This document shows, in pieces, positions 17,363-25,797 of a DNA stretch of 64,000 nucleotides. Each line of letters opens with the position of its first letter. Within the stretch, counting starts at the first letter, position 1. The translations under genes were made by a program, and so were the position numbers. Source of the stretch: a bacterium (lineage in GTDB: Bacteria > Electryoneota > RPQS01); assembly GCA_016703065.1 (NCBI GenBank), contig JADJCU010000003.1:372001-436000 (forward strand), read 5' to 3'. The notes below the pieces were generated by a model. That model was given only the letters and a program-made list of their open reading frames with translations, was not told the origin of the DNA and made no database searches.

Positions 17363-17800
17363 TTAATCTCTATGTCGTTGACGCGGCCGATCGTCCGCGG
17401 TCTTTTGTTCTTCTTTGATGAACTCGCCAAACCACTCGTGTCGTTGTCGATCCCCGAGTTTCTCCAGGCCGAGACAGCTTTGCCGGGCGAGTTGAAACTT
17501 CTTCTTAGCAGCCTGTTCATGCTGTGAGTACTCGACGACGACGGCTTTCTGGTAAGTGATGATTCTCTCCAGCCGCTGCAAGTACATCCAGTCGTTCATT
17601 CTGTCTGCCGTTCGGAACTCGTGCTGTTGCGCTTCCTGCATCGAGTCACATTGGAGATCACGTTCGCCCGCGAACATCTCGAGCTTTTGCTGTTGAGCCG
17701 CCAACGCCCGTTCGGCCCGTTTGTGCTCGGCCAAGCGCAGTTGCTGCTGGAGGTTCCGAACCCGCAGCACTCGCTCAAGACTGAATCGAAACTTCTTCAT
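17363..17800 (-). CDS. fliJ: Flagellar export protein FliJ
   Basis: The 145-aa protein starts MKKFRFSLERVLRVRNLQQQ, the standard FliJ beginning, and is almost wholly charged alpha-helical coiled coil. FliJ forms the central stalk of the FliI ATPase ring and links it to FlhA. It overlaps the 3' end of fliI by 4 bases, the usual order. Confidence 0.93.
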   Translation of the reverse strand: MKKFRFSLERVLRVRNLQQQLRLAEHKRAERALAAQQQKLEMFAGERDLQCDSMQEAQQHEFRTADRMNDWMYLQRLERIITYQKAVVVEYSQHEQAAKKKFQLARQSCLGLEKLGDRQRHEWFGEFIKEEQKTADDRPRQRHRD

Positions 17801-19101
17801 TTCGAGAGTTCAAGCAGCTTGGCGCGCGTATCAGCAATTGTTCCGCCTTCGTGCATGTCCTGCCGCAGCAATTCGTTGATCAGCGGCAGTTTTTCGAGCG
17901 CCCTATCCAGAATCGGCATCGATCCTTTCGCGTAGGCGCCAATCGAAATCAGATCTTCGCCCTCTTGGTACGCGGCGAGCCACTCTTTGATCTTGGCGAC
18001 AGCCCTGCGGTGATCGCTGTCCGTAACCTGCGGCATAACACGACTGATACTGCTCAGAATGTCAATCGCCGGATAGTGGCTGCGCGCTGCGATCTTTCGC
18101 GACAGCACGATGTGGCCATCAAGAATGCTTCGCATCGTGTCAGCAACGGGTTCCATCATGTCGTCACCGTCGACCAGGACCGTATAAATCGCGGTAATCG
18201 AGCCTCGCTCTGAATTTCCAGCGCGCTCAAGGAGCTTCGGTAACGCTGCAAAGACCGACGGTGGATAGCCGCGCGTGGCCACTGGTTCATTGAGCGACAG
18301 TCCAACTTCCCGCATTGCGTGGCAGACGCGGGTCACGCTGTCCATCATTAACAGTACGCGTAGTCCCTGATCACGAAAATGTTCCGCAATAGCCGTCGCG
18401 GCCAGCGCACCCTTGATCCTCAAGAGCGGCCAACGATCCGACGTTTCGCATACAACAACTGCTCGCTTGAGCCCTTCTTCGCCAAGTGAATCCTCGATGA
18501 AGTCGCGCACTTCGCGTCCGCGCTCACCGACGAGACCTACGACGGTCACATCCGCATTGGTATAGCGGGCCATCATGCCGAGCAGCACACTCTTCCCCAC
18601 TCCGCTACCGGCGAAGATACCAACACGTTGGCCTTCGCCAAGCGTCAGTAATCCATCGACAGCGCGCACTCCAACTTGCAATGGCTTCTTCACGCGCGGG
18701 CGGCTTAACGGATTGGGACTTTCGCCGGTTAGCGGTCGATACGACTGCGCGATCAGGTGGCCCTTGCCGTCAATCGGCTCTCCCATACTGTTAATGACGC
18801 GGCCCAGCAGGTGATTGCCTACGGGAATCAACTGCGGGCGTCCAAGATCGCTGACTTCATCGCCGGGGCAAACGCCGGTCAAGTCTTCAAGCGCCATCAG
18901 CAACGTGTGTGAGCCCTCGAATCCCACAACTTCAGCGAGTCGCTCCCCTTCCCCTGTGGAAATGGCGCATAGGTTGCCAATCGCGCTTCGCGGTCCCTTG
19001 GCCTCAAGCACAAGGCCCCGAACGCTGTTCACTCGTCCGACTGCTCGCACGGAGCTCGCTGACTGAAGAACGGTGCGAGCCTGTGCAAGCAAATCGCTCA
19101 C
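17797..19101 (-). CDS. fliI: Flagellum-specific ATPase FliI
   Basis: The 434-aa protein is an F1-type rotary ATPase. Walker A GSGVGKS is at 165-171, followed by VVGLVGERGREVRDF and the Walker B region RVLLMMDSVTR. The C-terminal DILSSISRVMP region is typical of the FliI/YscN group. It energises type III export with its inhibitor FliH and stalk FliJ. It overlaps fliH and fliJ by 4 bases each, which fixes both ends. Confidence 0.97.
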   Translation of the reverse strand: MSDLLAQARTVLQSASSVRAVGRVNSVRGLVLEAKGPRSAIGNLCAISTGEGERLAEVVGFEGSHTLLMALEDLTGVCPGDEVSDLGRPQLIPVGNHLLGRVINSMGEPIDGKGHLIAQSYRPLTGESPNPLSRPRVKKPLQVGVRAVDGLLTLGEGQRVGIFAGSGVGKSVLLGMMARYTNADVTVVGLVGERGREVRDFIEDSLGEEGLKRAVVVCETSDRWPLLRIKGALAATAIAEHFRDQGLRVLLMMDSVTRVCHAMREVGLSLNEPVATRGYPPSVFAALPKLLERAGNSERGSITAIYTVLVDGDDMMEPVADTMRSILDGHIVLSRKIAARSHYPAIDILSSISRVMPQVTDSDHRRAVAKIKEWLAAYQEGEDLISIGAYAKGSMPILDRALEKLPLINELLRQDMHEGGTIADTRAKLLELSK

Positions 19102-19799
19102 TTGCCCTTCTCCACGGACATTTCGAGCTGCTCACGCAGCGATACAAGCTGCGTCGCAAGCCGGGCGTCCAGAGAGCCGACATCAGAGTCTATCATGCAG
19201 TCGCCGCGTTTCAGCGATTCATCAGGTCTGAACTCGAGGGCGGTCGATGAACTCAACATTTCAGCCAGTGAATCCGCTTTGTCACGAAGCATCGCAATAT
19301 CTTGCGGGTGAACGCGCAGCGCCACCTGTTTCGCTTCGCTGACTCCGCTGAGCGCTGCGCGCACAATGCCCACGAGCAACTCAGGTCTTGCCGCCATTTC
19401 TACCTGAAGTATCTTCTCAGTCATTTGAGTCGCGAGACTGACAAGCTGTGCTTCAAACCGGCTCGCCAGTTCCTGCCGTTCTGCACTTAGCATGCCGGCG
19501 TACTCTTCGAGCATCTGCAGCGCCGGTTTGAGTTCATTCAGAGCGGCTTGTTTCCCAAGCGCGGCTCCTTCTTCTACTCCGAGCCGCCGTGCCTGCTCAA
19601 CTTCGCTTGCCAGTTTTCTCTTCTCTGCATCACGCTCACGAGTGACAAGCGGCGCTGTCGTCCGACCGCCACTTGGGCGAGCTTGTCGTTGCGTATCATG
19701 GACGATTTCGCGGAAATAGTTTACTGGCCGGTCCGAGAAGTTCTCGAAACGGGCCGGCGCAATGCGCTCGTCCTCGGCAAGTCGTAGGATTCTTCCCAT
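19098..19799 (-). CDS. fliH: Flagellar assembly protein FliH
   Basis: The 233-aa protein has a variable N-terminus (MGRILRLAEDERIAPARF), a long coiled coil (about residues 60-120) and a V-ATPase subunit E-like C-terminal domain (EKILQVEMAARPELLVGIVR, VALRVHPQDIAMLRDKADSL, CMIDSDVGSLDARL). FliH dimers bind FliI and tether it to FliN/FliY in the C-ring. It lies between fliG and fliI, as in most flagellar operons. Confidence 0.92.
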   Translation of the reverse strand: MGRILRLAEDERIAPARFENFSDRPVNYFREIVHDTQRQARPSGGRTTAPLVTRERDAEKRKLASEVEQARRLGVEEGAALGKQAALNELKPALQMLEEYAGMLSAERQELASRFEAQLVSLATQMTEKILQVEMAARPELLVGIVRAALSGVSEAKQVALRVHPQDIAMLRDKADSLAEMLSSSTALEFRPDESLKRGDCMIDSDVGSLDARLATQLVSLREQLEMSVEKGK

Positions 19800-19802
19800 T
19801 GA

Positions 19803-20825
19803 TTACTCGACCATCACTTCGCCCTTGCCGCCGCTGACGACGACAACTTGACCTTGTTCTTCGAGACGGCGAATTGCGTCCACGATTTGCTGCTGGGCGA
19901 CCTCCACTTCCTTCAGTCGCACCGGTCCCATATACTCGATTTCTTCCTTGATTGTCTCGGCAGCGCGCTCCGACATGTTTGCAAGCACCCGGTCCTTGAC
20001 TTCAGTACTGACGTGTTTAAGCGCAAGTGCGAGATCCTTGTTGTCGACTTCCTTGAGGACCTTCTGGATCGAACGATCGTCAAGCTGCACAATGTCCTCA
20101 AAGACGAACATCAAATTCTTCATTTCGGTGGCAAGCTCAGGCGACCGCTCATTGATCTTAGATAGAATCGAGCGCTCTGCCGACGTGCCGATCATATTCA
20201 GAATCTCCGCAGCGGCCTTAACGCCGCCGAGTTTACTCGAACTCTGCGAGAAATCGACGCGCGACTCGAGCACGGTCTCCACAGCCGATATTGTTTCCGG
20301 CGCAACACGTTCCATATTCGCATATCGCATCATGACTTCTGCTTGAAGCTCTGGCGTGAGGTCGGCAAGAATTTGCGCACTCTGTTGGGGCTGCAATTGA
20401 CTCAGGACAAATGCGATGGTCTGCGGATGCTCCTTCTGCATGAACGCAAGCAATTGGTTTGGATCAACGTTTTTCAAGACGTTGAAACCCTTGACGCGAA
20501 TCATGCGCTCGATGCGGCGGATGATCTCCACCGCTTTTTCCGGGCCGAGCGAGAGGTTCAAGACTTCTTCGGCATACTGCAGGCCGCCAACCGCGACGAA
20601 ATCCTGCGCGGTCATCATATGGTAGAATTCCTCAATGACCCTGTTGGCCATCGCGGACTCTACATTGCGCAGACGAAGCATTTCCTTGGTGATCTCTTCG
20701 ATCTCATCCTGTTGCATTCTCTTATAGAGTTCCGCTGAGGCCTCAGGACCGATAGAGATCATCAGCACAGCGGCCTTCTGAATGCTGGACAGCTTTGCCG
20801 TGTTTGGTTTGTTAGCTTGAGCCAT
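19803..20825 (-). CDS. fliG: Flagellar motor switch protein FliG
   Basis: The 340-aa protein has all three FliG parts. The N-domain binds FliF (LSSIQKAAVLMISIGPEASA), the middle domain carries the EHPQTIAFVLSQLQP motif, and the C-domain with charged torque residues runs VQLDDRSIQKVLKEVDNKDL to MSERAAETIKEEIEYMGPVR. FliG is the rotor protein that interacts with the stator. The start overlaps fliF by 14 bases. The 15-residue tail after RRLEEQGQ is short and hydrophobic. Confidence 0.97.
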   Translation of the reverse strand: MAQANKPNTAKLSSIQKAAVLMISIGPEASAELYKRMQQDEIEEITKEMLRLRNVESAMANRVIEEFYHMMTAQDFVAVGGLQYAEEVLNLSLGPEKAVEIIRRIERMIRVKGFNVLKNVDPNQLLAFMQKEHPQTIAFVLSQLQPQQSAQILADLTPELQAEVMMRYANMERVAPETISAVETVLESRVDFSQSSSKLGGVKAAAEILNMIGTSAERSILSKINERSPELATEMKNLMFVFEDIVQLDDRSIQKVLKEVDNKDLALALKHVSTEVKDRVLANMSERAAETIKEEIEYMGPVRLKEVEVAQQQIVDAIRRLEEQGQVVVVSGGKGEVMVE

Positions 20826-22512
20826 CTGCCACCCAACTCCTTAGTATCTGCGCCGCGCTGTCGGGCTTTTCCGTTACGAAACGAACGGTGCGATTGAGCA
20901 TCTCTTGTGCCTTTAGCGCCTCGACACTCGGACCGGAGTCCTCAAGTTCAATTAACTGCGGTGCCTCATTGGGGCTCTTAAAGACGACCTTCTGCCCGCC
21001 TCCGCCCATGACCGTCGCGCTTTGTCCCATTGGTGAAACGGATCCGCCATGGAGCGCTGCATGGGCTCCCGCGCCTTGCGGAAGTTGTCCGCTCGACTGC
21101 GCAGCGGCGATTTGCTGCTGGGTCATGTTCGATGTGTCAATCGCGCCGACACCGCCGGGCATGAGCCCTGCGAGTTGCGCTCCTGCCGGCAATGCAGGCA
21201 AACGTTCGCCCATCTTGCCGATCACTCCGCGAATCGCAAAGAACGCGAGGATCAGGACGACAACAAGAACTATCTTGTCAGCAAACTGCATGAGAAGTTG
21301 AATCCACCCAACAGGCTGTTCCGATTCAGGAGTAAGAAGTGATTTGCCTTGATTGAATTGGAACGACAGCACGGTAAGCTCATCGCTTCGCCCCGGATCG
21401 ACGCCCAGCGCATTCGACACAAGTGCGCGGAACTTCTGTAGTTCTTGCGGCGTGCGTTCTATATAGGTTTGCGTGGTAACGCCATTCGCGTCCGTTGTCG
21501 TCGTGTAACTGCCGTCTATTAAGACTGACGCCCAAATCCTTTCAACGTTGCCCACTTCAGGCACTACCTTTTCGACGGTGCGCGGAACCTGGTAGTTTGT
21601 CACGAGCTTTTCGCTGGTTCCCGCGTTCGGATCATCCGACGTCTGCGATTCTTCGGAAAGCGTCGCGGCCCGATCCGGATTATAGTCTTCCAGTGTGCGT
21701 TCAACGCGGTTCCAATTCAGTTTGACCGTGACTTCGACCCGCGCGCGGCCCGGACCAACGACGTCTTCAAGCAGCGCCTGCGCCTTGCGCTCGAGCTCTT
21801 GTTCGACGTTGGTCTGCATCTCCATTTGTGTGGAAGAGAGGCCCGCAAGTTCGTCGCGTGGCCCATTCGTCAGCGGATTGCCGTCGGAGTCCATGATCGT
21901 AACGTTCTCAGGGTCAAGTCCTTCCACTGCGTACGCGGTCAGGCTTGCGAGCGCGGCGACCTGTTTCTTACTCATCGAAAAACCCTGCTTCATGCTCAGC
22001 ACAACTGAGGCGGTCGCAGGTTTCTGATCTTCCTTGAAGAGCCGCTGTTCGGGTACAACGAGGTGCACTCGCGCAGTCTCGACTCCTTCTATCGACTGCA
22101 TGGTTCGCGCAAGTTCGCCTTCAATCGCGCGATGGTAATTCATCTTTTGGAGGAAGTCCGTCATTCCAAGCATCGGCTTATCAAAGAGCTCGTAGCCCAG
22201 CTCGCCGGAGTGCGGGATGCCCTTCTCGGCAAAGGTCAATCGCAATTGGTTGACGTGTTCCTGCGGTACCTTGATCGTACCGTCGCTCGACACGTCAAAC
22301 TCGATCTTCTGATCGCGCAGCCCGTCGGCCACGGACGCAGCGTCCTTCGAATTGAGACCGTTGTAGAGTGTCGCCATGACGGGTCGCGTCGAGTAGTTAA
22401 CGGTCGCCGCCGCGATGGCAACAATGATTCCGACTCCGACGATCAGCAAAGCGCGCTGATTCATCGTGAGTCGTTGCCACAATTCGCGGAGAGTATCTAA
22501 TGGATTGCCCAT
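20812..22512 (-). CDS. fliF: Flagellar MS-ring protein FliF
   Basis: The 566-aa protein has membrane segments near residues 20-40 and 430-450 flanking the periplasmic secretin-like domains. Family motifs include VMATLYNGLNSKDAASVADG, EKGIPHSGELGYELFDKPML and EGVETARVHLVVPEQRLF. The cytoplasmic C-terminus (last 25 residues) should bind FliG. FliF forms the MS ring, the first structure of the flagellum. It lies 34 bases after the fliE stop. Confidence 0.97.
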   Translation of the reverse strand: MGNPLDTLRELWQRLTMNQRALLIVGVGIIVAIAAATVNYSTRPVMATLYNGLNSKDAASVADGLRDQKIEFDVSSDGTIKVPQEHVNQLRLTFAEKGIPHSGELGYELFDKPMLGMTDFLQKMNYHRAIEGELARTMQSIEGVETARVHLVVPEQRLFKEDQKPATASVVLSMKQGFSMSKKQVAALASLTAYAVEGLDPENVTIMDSDGNPLTNGPRDELAGLSSTQMEMQTNVEQELERKAQALLEDVVGPGRARVEVTVKLNWNRVERTLEDYNPDRAATLSEESQTSDDPNAGTSEKLVTNYQVPRTVEKVVPEVGNVERIWASVLIDGSYTTTTDANGVTTQTYIERTPQELQKFRALVSNALGVDPGRSDELTVLSFQFNQGKSLLTPESEQPVGWIQLLMQFADKIVLVVVLILAFFAIRGVIGKMGERLPALPAGAQLAGLMPGGVGAIDTSNMTQQQIAAAQSSGQLPQGAGAHAALHGGSVSPMGQSATVMGGGGQKVVFKSPNEAPQLIELEDSGPSVEALKAQEMLNRTVRFVTEKPDSAAQILRSWVADGSS

Positions 22513-22546
22513 GAAATAATGAAGTGCTTAGGACTCGAGTGGGTGA

Positions 22547-22846
22547 TTAGACTGGCGTACGCATCAACTCTTGATAGCCTTCGAGGGCTTTCTTGCGAAT
22601 CTCAAGCAGCAGCGCCATCGATATCGAGGCCTCTTCGGCCGCAGCCATCACTTCATGAATGTCCTGAATCTGTCCGGTTGCGAAGAGCTGCGTCTTCTCG
22701 CCCGCTTCGATCTGCATTCGATTCACGCCACTGACGAAACTCGAGAGTGTGTCGCCAAACGATTCACCCGGCGCCGCTGTCTTGCCCGGCTGTAGTCCTT
22801 GCGCAATCGGCGGAACCGGTTTAATCTGGTCAATTCCGTATATCAT
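22547..22846 (-). CDS. fliE: Flagellar hook-basal body protein FliE
   Basis: The 99-aa protein has the conserved FliE C-terminal half: ETKQTQLF-like GEKTQLFATGQIQDIHEVM, then AAEEASISMALLLEIRKKAL and a final YQELMRTPV. FliE connects the MS ring and export gate to the rod and is exported without cleavage. It lies between the 63-aa ORF (3 bases before) and fliF. Confidence 0.95.
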   Translation of the reverse strand: MIYGIDQIKPVPPIAQGLQPGKTAAPGESFGDTLSSFVSGVNRMQIEAGEKTQLFATGQIQDIHEVMAAAEEASISMALLLEIRKKALEGYQELMRTPV

Positions 22847-22849
22847 GAC

Positions 22850-23041
22850 TCATGCCCTCAGATCAAGATGTTTGCCCAGCTCTTCAGCGGGGCGAAAATG
22901 GTCCAATTCGGTGTGCCGTTGCGCAATAAGATCGCGCAAGCGCATTTCTGCGTCACCGCGCTCTGCAGATGAAGCGTTCGCCGGTTGCGCCTGCGGTTTA
23001 GCAAGTGGTACGACGGTGCTATAGCTTGAGTCGATCTTCAT
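22850..23041 (-). CDS. Small hypothetical protein between flgC and fliE
   Basis: This 63-residue hydrophilic ORF is fitted between flgC (stop at 23043) and fliE (start at 22846) with gaps of 1 and 3 bases, the spacing of a co-translated gene. The N-terminus is Pro/Ala/Gln-rich, and the second half (AEMRLRDLIAQRHTELDHFR) is predicted helical. No domain is recognised. It could be a chaperone or rod accessory, but nothing in the sequence proves this. Confidence 0.55.
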   Translation of the reverse strand: MKIDSSYSTVVPLAKPQAQPANASSAERGDAEMRLRDLIAQRHTELDHFRPAEELGKHLDLRA

Positions 23042-23042
23042 G

Positions 23043-23531
23043 CTACAGCTCGATCGCCTTTTTCATCATGGACTTGGTCGCGTTGAATGCCGTGACGTTT
23101 GCTTCAAACGCGCGCGATGCGCTGATCAGATCTGTCATCTCCTGCACAAGATCAACGTTCGGGAGTTTGACGATTCCATTTTCGTCCGCATCCGGATGAT
23201 CCGGATCATAGACCTCGCGAAACGCTGACGGATCCTCTTCGATATTGGCTTTGACGCCATTCAAGGGCGAGAGGATTTTATCTTCGTTGCGTCCGAACAT
23301 GTGATTCTCGTCGCTGCGCGCCAGCTTGCCGTGCGTGCTGTTGTCGAGCGCGACTTCAAAGCGCTGGTCTTCCGCGAGCACAGTCGCCTTACGGCGGTAC
23401 GGTCCGCCCTCATCTGTGCGCGTGGTCTCGATGTTCGCGATGTTCTCGGCAATGGCGTTCATGCGTTTGCGCTGGGCCGTCATGCCCGACGTGCTCGAAT
23501 TCATGCCGGAGAACAGGGGGTGAATTTCCAT
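23043..23531 (-). CDS. flgC: Flagellar basal-body rod protein FlgC
   Basis: I place the start at the ATG at 23531 (MEIHPLFSGMNSSTSGMTAQ), preceded by AAGGA at 7 bases, giving 162 residues. An upstream ATG at 23573 adds non-homologous residues. The protein has the rod motif RKRMNAIAENIANIETTRT, the FlgC-specific YDPDHPDADENGIVKLPNVD and the C-terminal helix DLISASRAFEANVTAFNATK. It polymerises in the proximal rod with FlgB and FlgF. flgB normally precedes flgC but is not present upstream. Confidence 0.95.
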   Translation of the reverse strand: MEIHPLFSGMNSSTSGMTAQRKRMNAIAENIANIETTRTDEGGPYRRKATVLAEDQRFEVALDNSTHGKLARSDENHMFGRNEDKILSPLNGVKANIEEDPSAFREVYDPDHPDADENGIVKLPNVDLVQEMTDLISASRAFEANVTAFNATKSMMKKAIEL

Positions 23532-23887
23532 CACGCGATCCTTGAAGTTTATTGCCACGAACGCAATAAGCACTTATCGTGCCGACCCGCGCAAAACTTG
23601 AATTTTGGTTCGATCCGCTTACGTAAATAGCTGAAAATAAAGCGCAGACTATCTGTCGCCCTCGCACGTTTTGGTGACGGAATAGGGCCCGCAGTTCAGG
23701 CTCCGGCACCAATTTCCTACCCGCTAAGCTTGAGCTTGCCGGGGCGAATGTTATAGGAGTCGGCACACGAATTGACAGGTCGACTTGCAACAGATTACGG
23801 GACATCGTCACACAACGACGAGTCAGTTTGCCTTTCTCTCCCGAATTACTTACCGTGTTTAAGATACTCAAGTGCCCGGAGGACGTA
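23532..23887. other. Divergent intergenic region, flgC / hlyD-like
   Basis: These 356 bases separate the first flagellar gene on the minus strand from the transporter genes on the plus strand. I see no convincing gene; frames crossing it lack flgB features. It holds the sigma-28-like site described separately and the GGAGG ribosome binding site of the hlyD-like gene at 23878-23882. No terminator or repeat is visible. Confidence 0.6.
23574..23601 (-). promoter_or_regulatory. Sigma-28-like promoter candidate for flgC operon
   Basis: Reading the minus strand, TCAAGTTT (23601-23594) is followed after 12 bases by CACGATAA (23581-23574). The sigma-28 consensus is TAAAGTTT-N11-GCCGATAA, so both boxes match at 6-7 of 8 positions, with one extra spacer base. 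It would give a leader of roughly 35 bases before flgC. Early flagellar genes are usually not sigma-28 dependent, so treat this as tentative. Confidence 0.35.
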
Positions 23888-24865
23888 ATGCGCCATCGAT
23901 TAAGTACCGGACCGGAGAAATGGCTCGCGTTTATGAGTGTGGGCCTGCTCCTGCTTTTGCTCGGCTGTTCAACACGTCACTCCGACGGCTATCAAGGGTA
24001 CGTGGAGGTCGACTTCCTGAATATTGCGGCATCCCAACCGGGGCGCTTGGACTCCGTTGCCGCAAGAAAAGGCGCGACGGTGGAGCGCGGAGCGCCCCTG
24101 TTCTACCTCGATGCCACAGTTGAGTCCGCCGCACTCCGGCAGGCAGAGCAGCAACTCATGGCAGTGCAGGCGCAGTTAGCCGATTTGCAGCAGGGCCGCA
24201 GGCCGCTGGAGATAGACGTCATCAAGGCCCAGCTTGCGCAGGCGACGGCAAACGAAAAACTCGCGCAAGCAACGCTGCAGCGCGATGAGATTGTCTACCG
24301 AAGCGGTGGGCTGTCCGATGAGCAACTGGACCGTGCTCGAACACAAGCAGAGCAGGCAACGGCGCGGGTGGCTGAACTGAATAATCAATTACGAGTGGCG
24401 GCACTGCCCGCGCGGGAAGATCAGGTGCGCGCACAGACGGCGTTAGTCTCCGCGGCACAGGCGGCTTTCGATCAGGCAAAGTGGAGATTAGAGCAGAAGG
24501 CTGTCGGTGCGACTGAAGCAGGTTTGATCTTCGATGTGCTCTACGAGCCGGGGGAGTGGGTTCCTGCAGGAAGTCCGGTCGTCCGACAACTTCCGGCGGA
24601 GCGAATAAAAGTGAGGTTCTTTGTGCCGGAAACGGAGATCGCGACCTGCTCAGTTAGGCAGGCCGTCATGATCACGATGGACGGCCGCGTCGACGCTGTA
24701 CCTGCGGCGATTACGTATGTATCAGTCGTGGCGGAATTCACACCGCCGATCATCTATAGCAACGACACTCGCTCTAAGCTGGTGTTCATGGTCGAAGCGC
24801 AGCCAACCGACCCGCGCACGGCCAAACTCAACGTTGGTCAACCCGTGAGCGTGCTGCTTCAGTGA
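23888..24865 (+). CDS. HlyD/YbhG-type periplasmic adaptor lipoprotein
   Basis: The ATG at 23888 has GGAGG 5 bases upstream and gives 325 residues; an in-frame upstream start at 23828 lacks this. The N-terminus is a lipoprotein signal peptide with lipobox LLGC (Cys27). It is followed by a biotinyl-lipoyl half (YVEVDFLNIAASQPGRLDSV), a long alpha-helical hairpin (about 75-190, ELNNQLRVAALPAREDQVRA) and a beta-barrel domain (FDVLYEPGEWVPAGSPVV). It resembles YbhG/YhiI adaptors that link an ABC-2 exporter to an outer-membrane channel. It overlaps the next gene by 4 bases (GTGA). No TolC-like gene is in the window. Confidence 0.9.
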   Translation: MRHRLSTGPEKWLAFMSVGLLLLLLGCSTRHSDGYQGYVEVDFLNIAASQPGRLDSVAARKGATVERGAPLFYLDATVESAALRQAEQQLMAVQAQLADLQQGRRPLEIDVIKAQLAQATANEKLAQATLQRDEIVYRSGGLSDEQLDRARTQAEQATARVAELNNQLRVAALPAREDQVRAQTALVSAAQAAFDQAKWRLEQKAVGATEAGLIFDVLYEPGEWVPAGSPVVRQLPAERIKVRFFVPETEIATCSVRQAVMITMDGRVDAVPAAITYVSVVAEFTPPIIYSNDTRSKLVFMVEAQPTDPRTAKLNVGQPVSVLLQ

Positions 24866-25797
24866 ACGCCGACCTTGCGATAGACGTCCGCGATCTGGTC
24901 AAGTCGTTCGCGCACAAACGGGTCGTAAACCAAGTTTCATTGCAAGTGAAGCGCGGCGAGATTTTCGGCTTTCTGGGTCCCAATGGCAGCGGAAAAACTA
25001 CGACGATTCGCATGATGTGCGGCCTATTGACGCCCGACTCCGGCTCGGGAACATGCTTGGGCTACGACATATTGCACCAAAGCGCGCACATCAAACGTCA
25101 CGTCGGCTACATGACGCAGAAGTTTTCTTACTGGGAAGACCTGACGCTGCGCGAAAATCTGGACTTCGTCGCGCGCATGTACACGATGGACAATCGCCGC
25201 CATGCGGTGGATGAGGCGTTGGAGGGCTTAGGTTTGACAGAGCGCGCCAATCAACTTGTGGGCGCACTCTCCGGTGGCTGGAAACAGCGGCTTGCGCTCG
25301 CCGCATGCATGCTGCACCAACCTGAGCTGCTGCTGCTCGATGAGCCAACAGCCGGAGTTGATCCAGCGGCGCGCCGTGATTTCTGGGAGGAGCTGCATCA
25401 GCTTGCGCGCAAGGGAATATCCGTTCTTGTCAGCACGCACTACATGGACGAGGCCGAGCGCTGCCATAAACTCGCTTATATTTTCAACGGTACGCTGCTC
25501 GCACAGGGCACGTCACACGAGGTCGTCGCGGCTCAGAAGCTGACTACTTGGACGATTTACGGCGAGCACATGGCCGAGCTCTCAGAGCGCTTGCAGCGCA
25601 TGGACGGTGTCGAGCAGACAGTCCTGTTCGGAACGGTCTTGCACGTCAGCGGAACGAGGCCCGAGCTGCTCGAGCGGCAGGTGCGCGCTGCGGTACAGGG
25701 AACATCCTTTCGCCTCGAACAATCCGAAACCGGATTGGAAGACGTGTTCATCTTCATGATGAAACACGCAGGCAGGGACGGAGCGCCGCTCGCATGA
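24862..25797 (+). CDS. ABC transporter ATP-binding protein (YbhF-like)
   Basis: The 311-aa product starts with GTG overlapping the adaptor's stop. It has Walker A GPNGSGKTT (39-47), Q-loop YMTQKFSYWEDLTLRENLDF, signature LSGGWKQRLALA, Walker B LLLLDEPTAGVDP and the H-loop STHYMDEAERC. The C-terminal 80 residues (to EDVFIFMMK) are the extension typical of ABC-2 drug and lipid exporters such as YbhF. It has one nucleotide-binding domain and presumably acts as a dimer. The substrate is unknown. Confidence 0.93.
   Translation: MNADLAIDVRDLVKSFAHKRVVNQVSLQVKRGEIFGFLGPNGSGKTTTIRMMCGLLTPDSGSGTCLGYDILHQSAHIKRHVGYMTQKFSYWEDLTLRENLDFVARMYTMDNRRHAVDEALEGLGLTERANQLVGALSGGWKQRLALAACMLHQPELLLLDEPTAGVDPAARRDFWEELHQLARKGISVLVSTHYMDEAERCHKLAYIFNGTLLAQGTSHEVVAAQKLTTWTIYGEHMAELSERLQRMDGVEQTVLFGTVLHVSGTRPELLERQVRAAVQGTSFRLEQSETGLEDVFIFMMKHAGRDGAPLA

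Noticed and set aside
23410..23871. Minus-strand frame upstream of flgC as a possible flgB
   Set aside because: It has no rod-protein motifs (no NxANxxTPGY-like or C-terminal coil sequence) and overlaps flgC out of frame.
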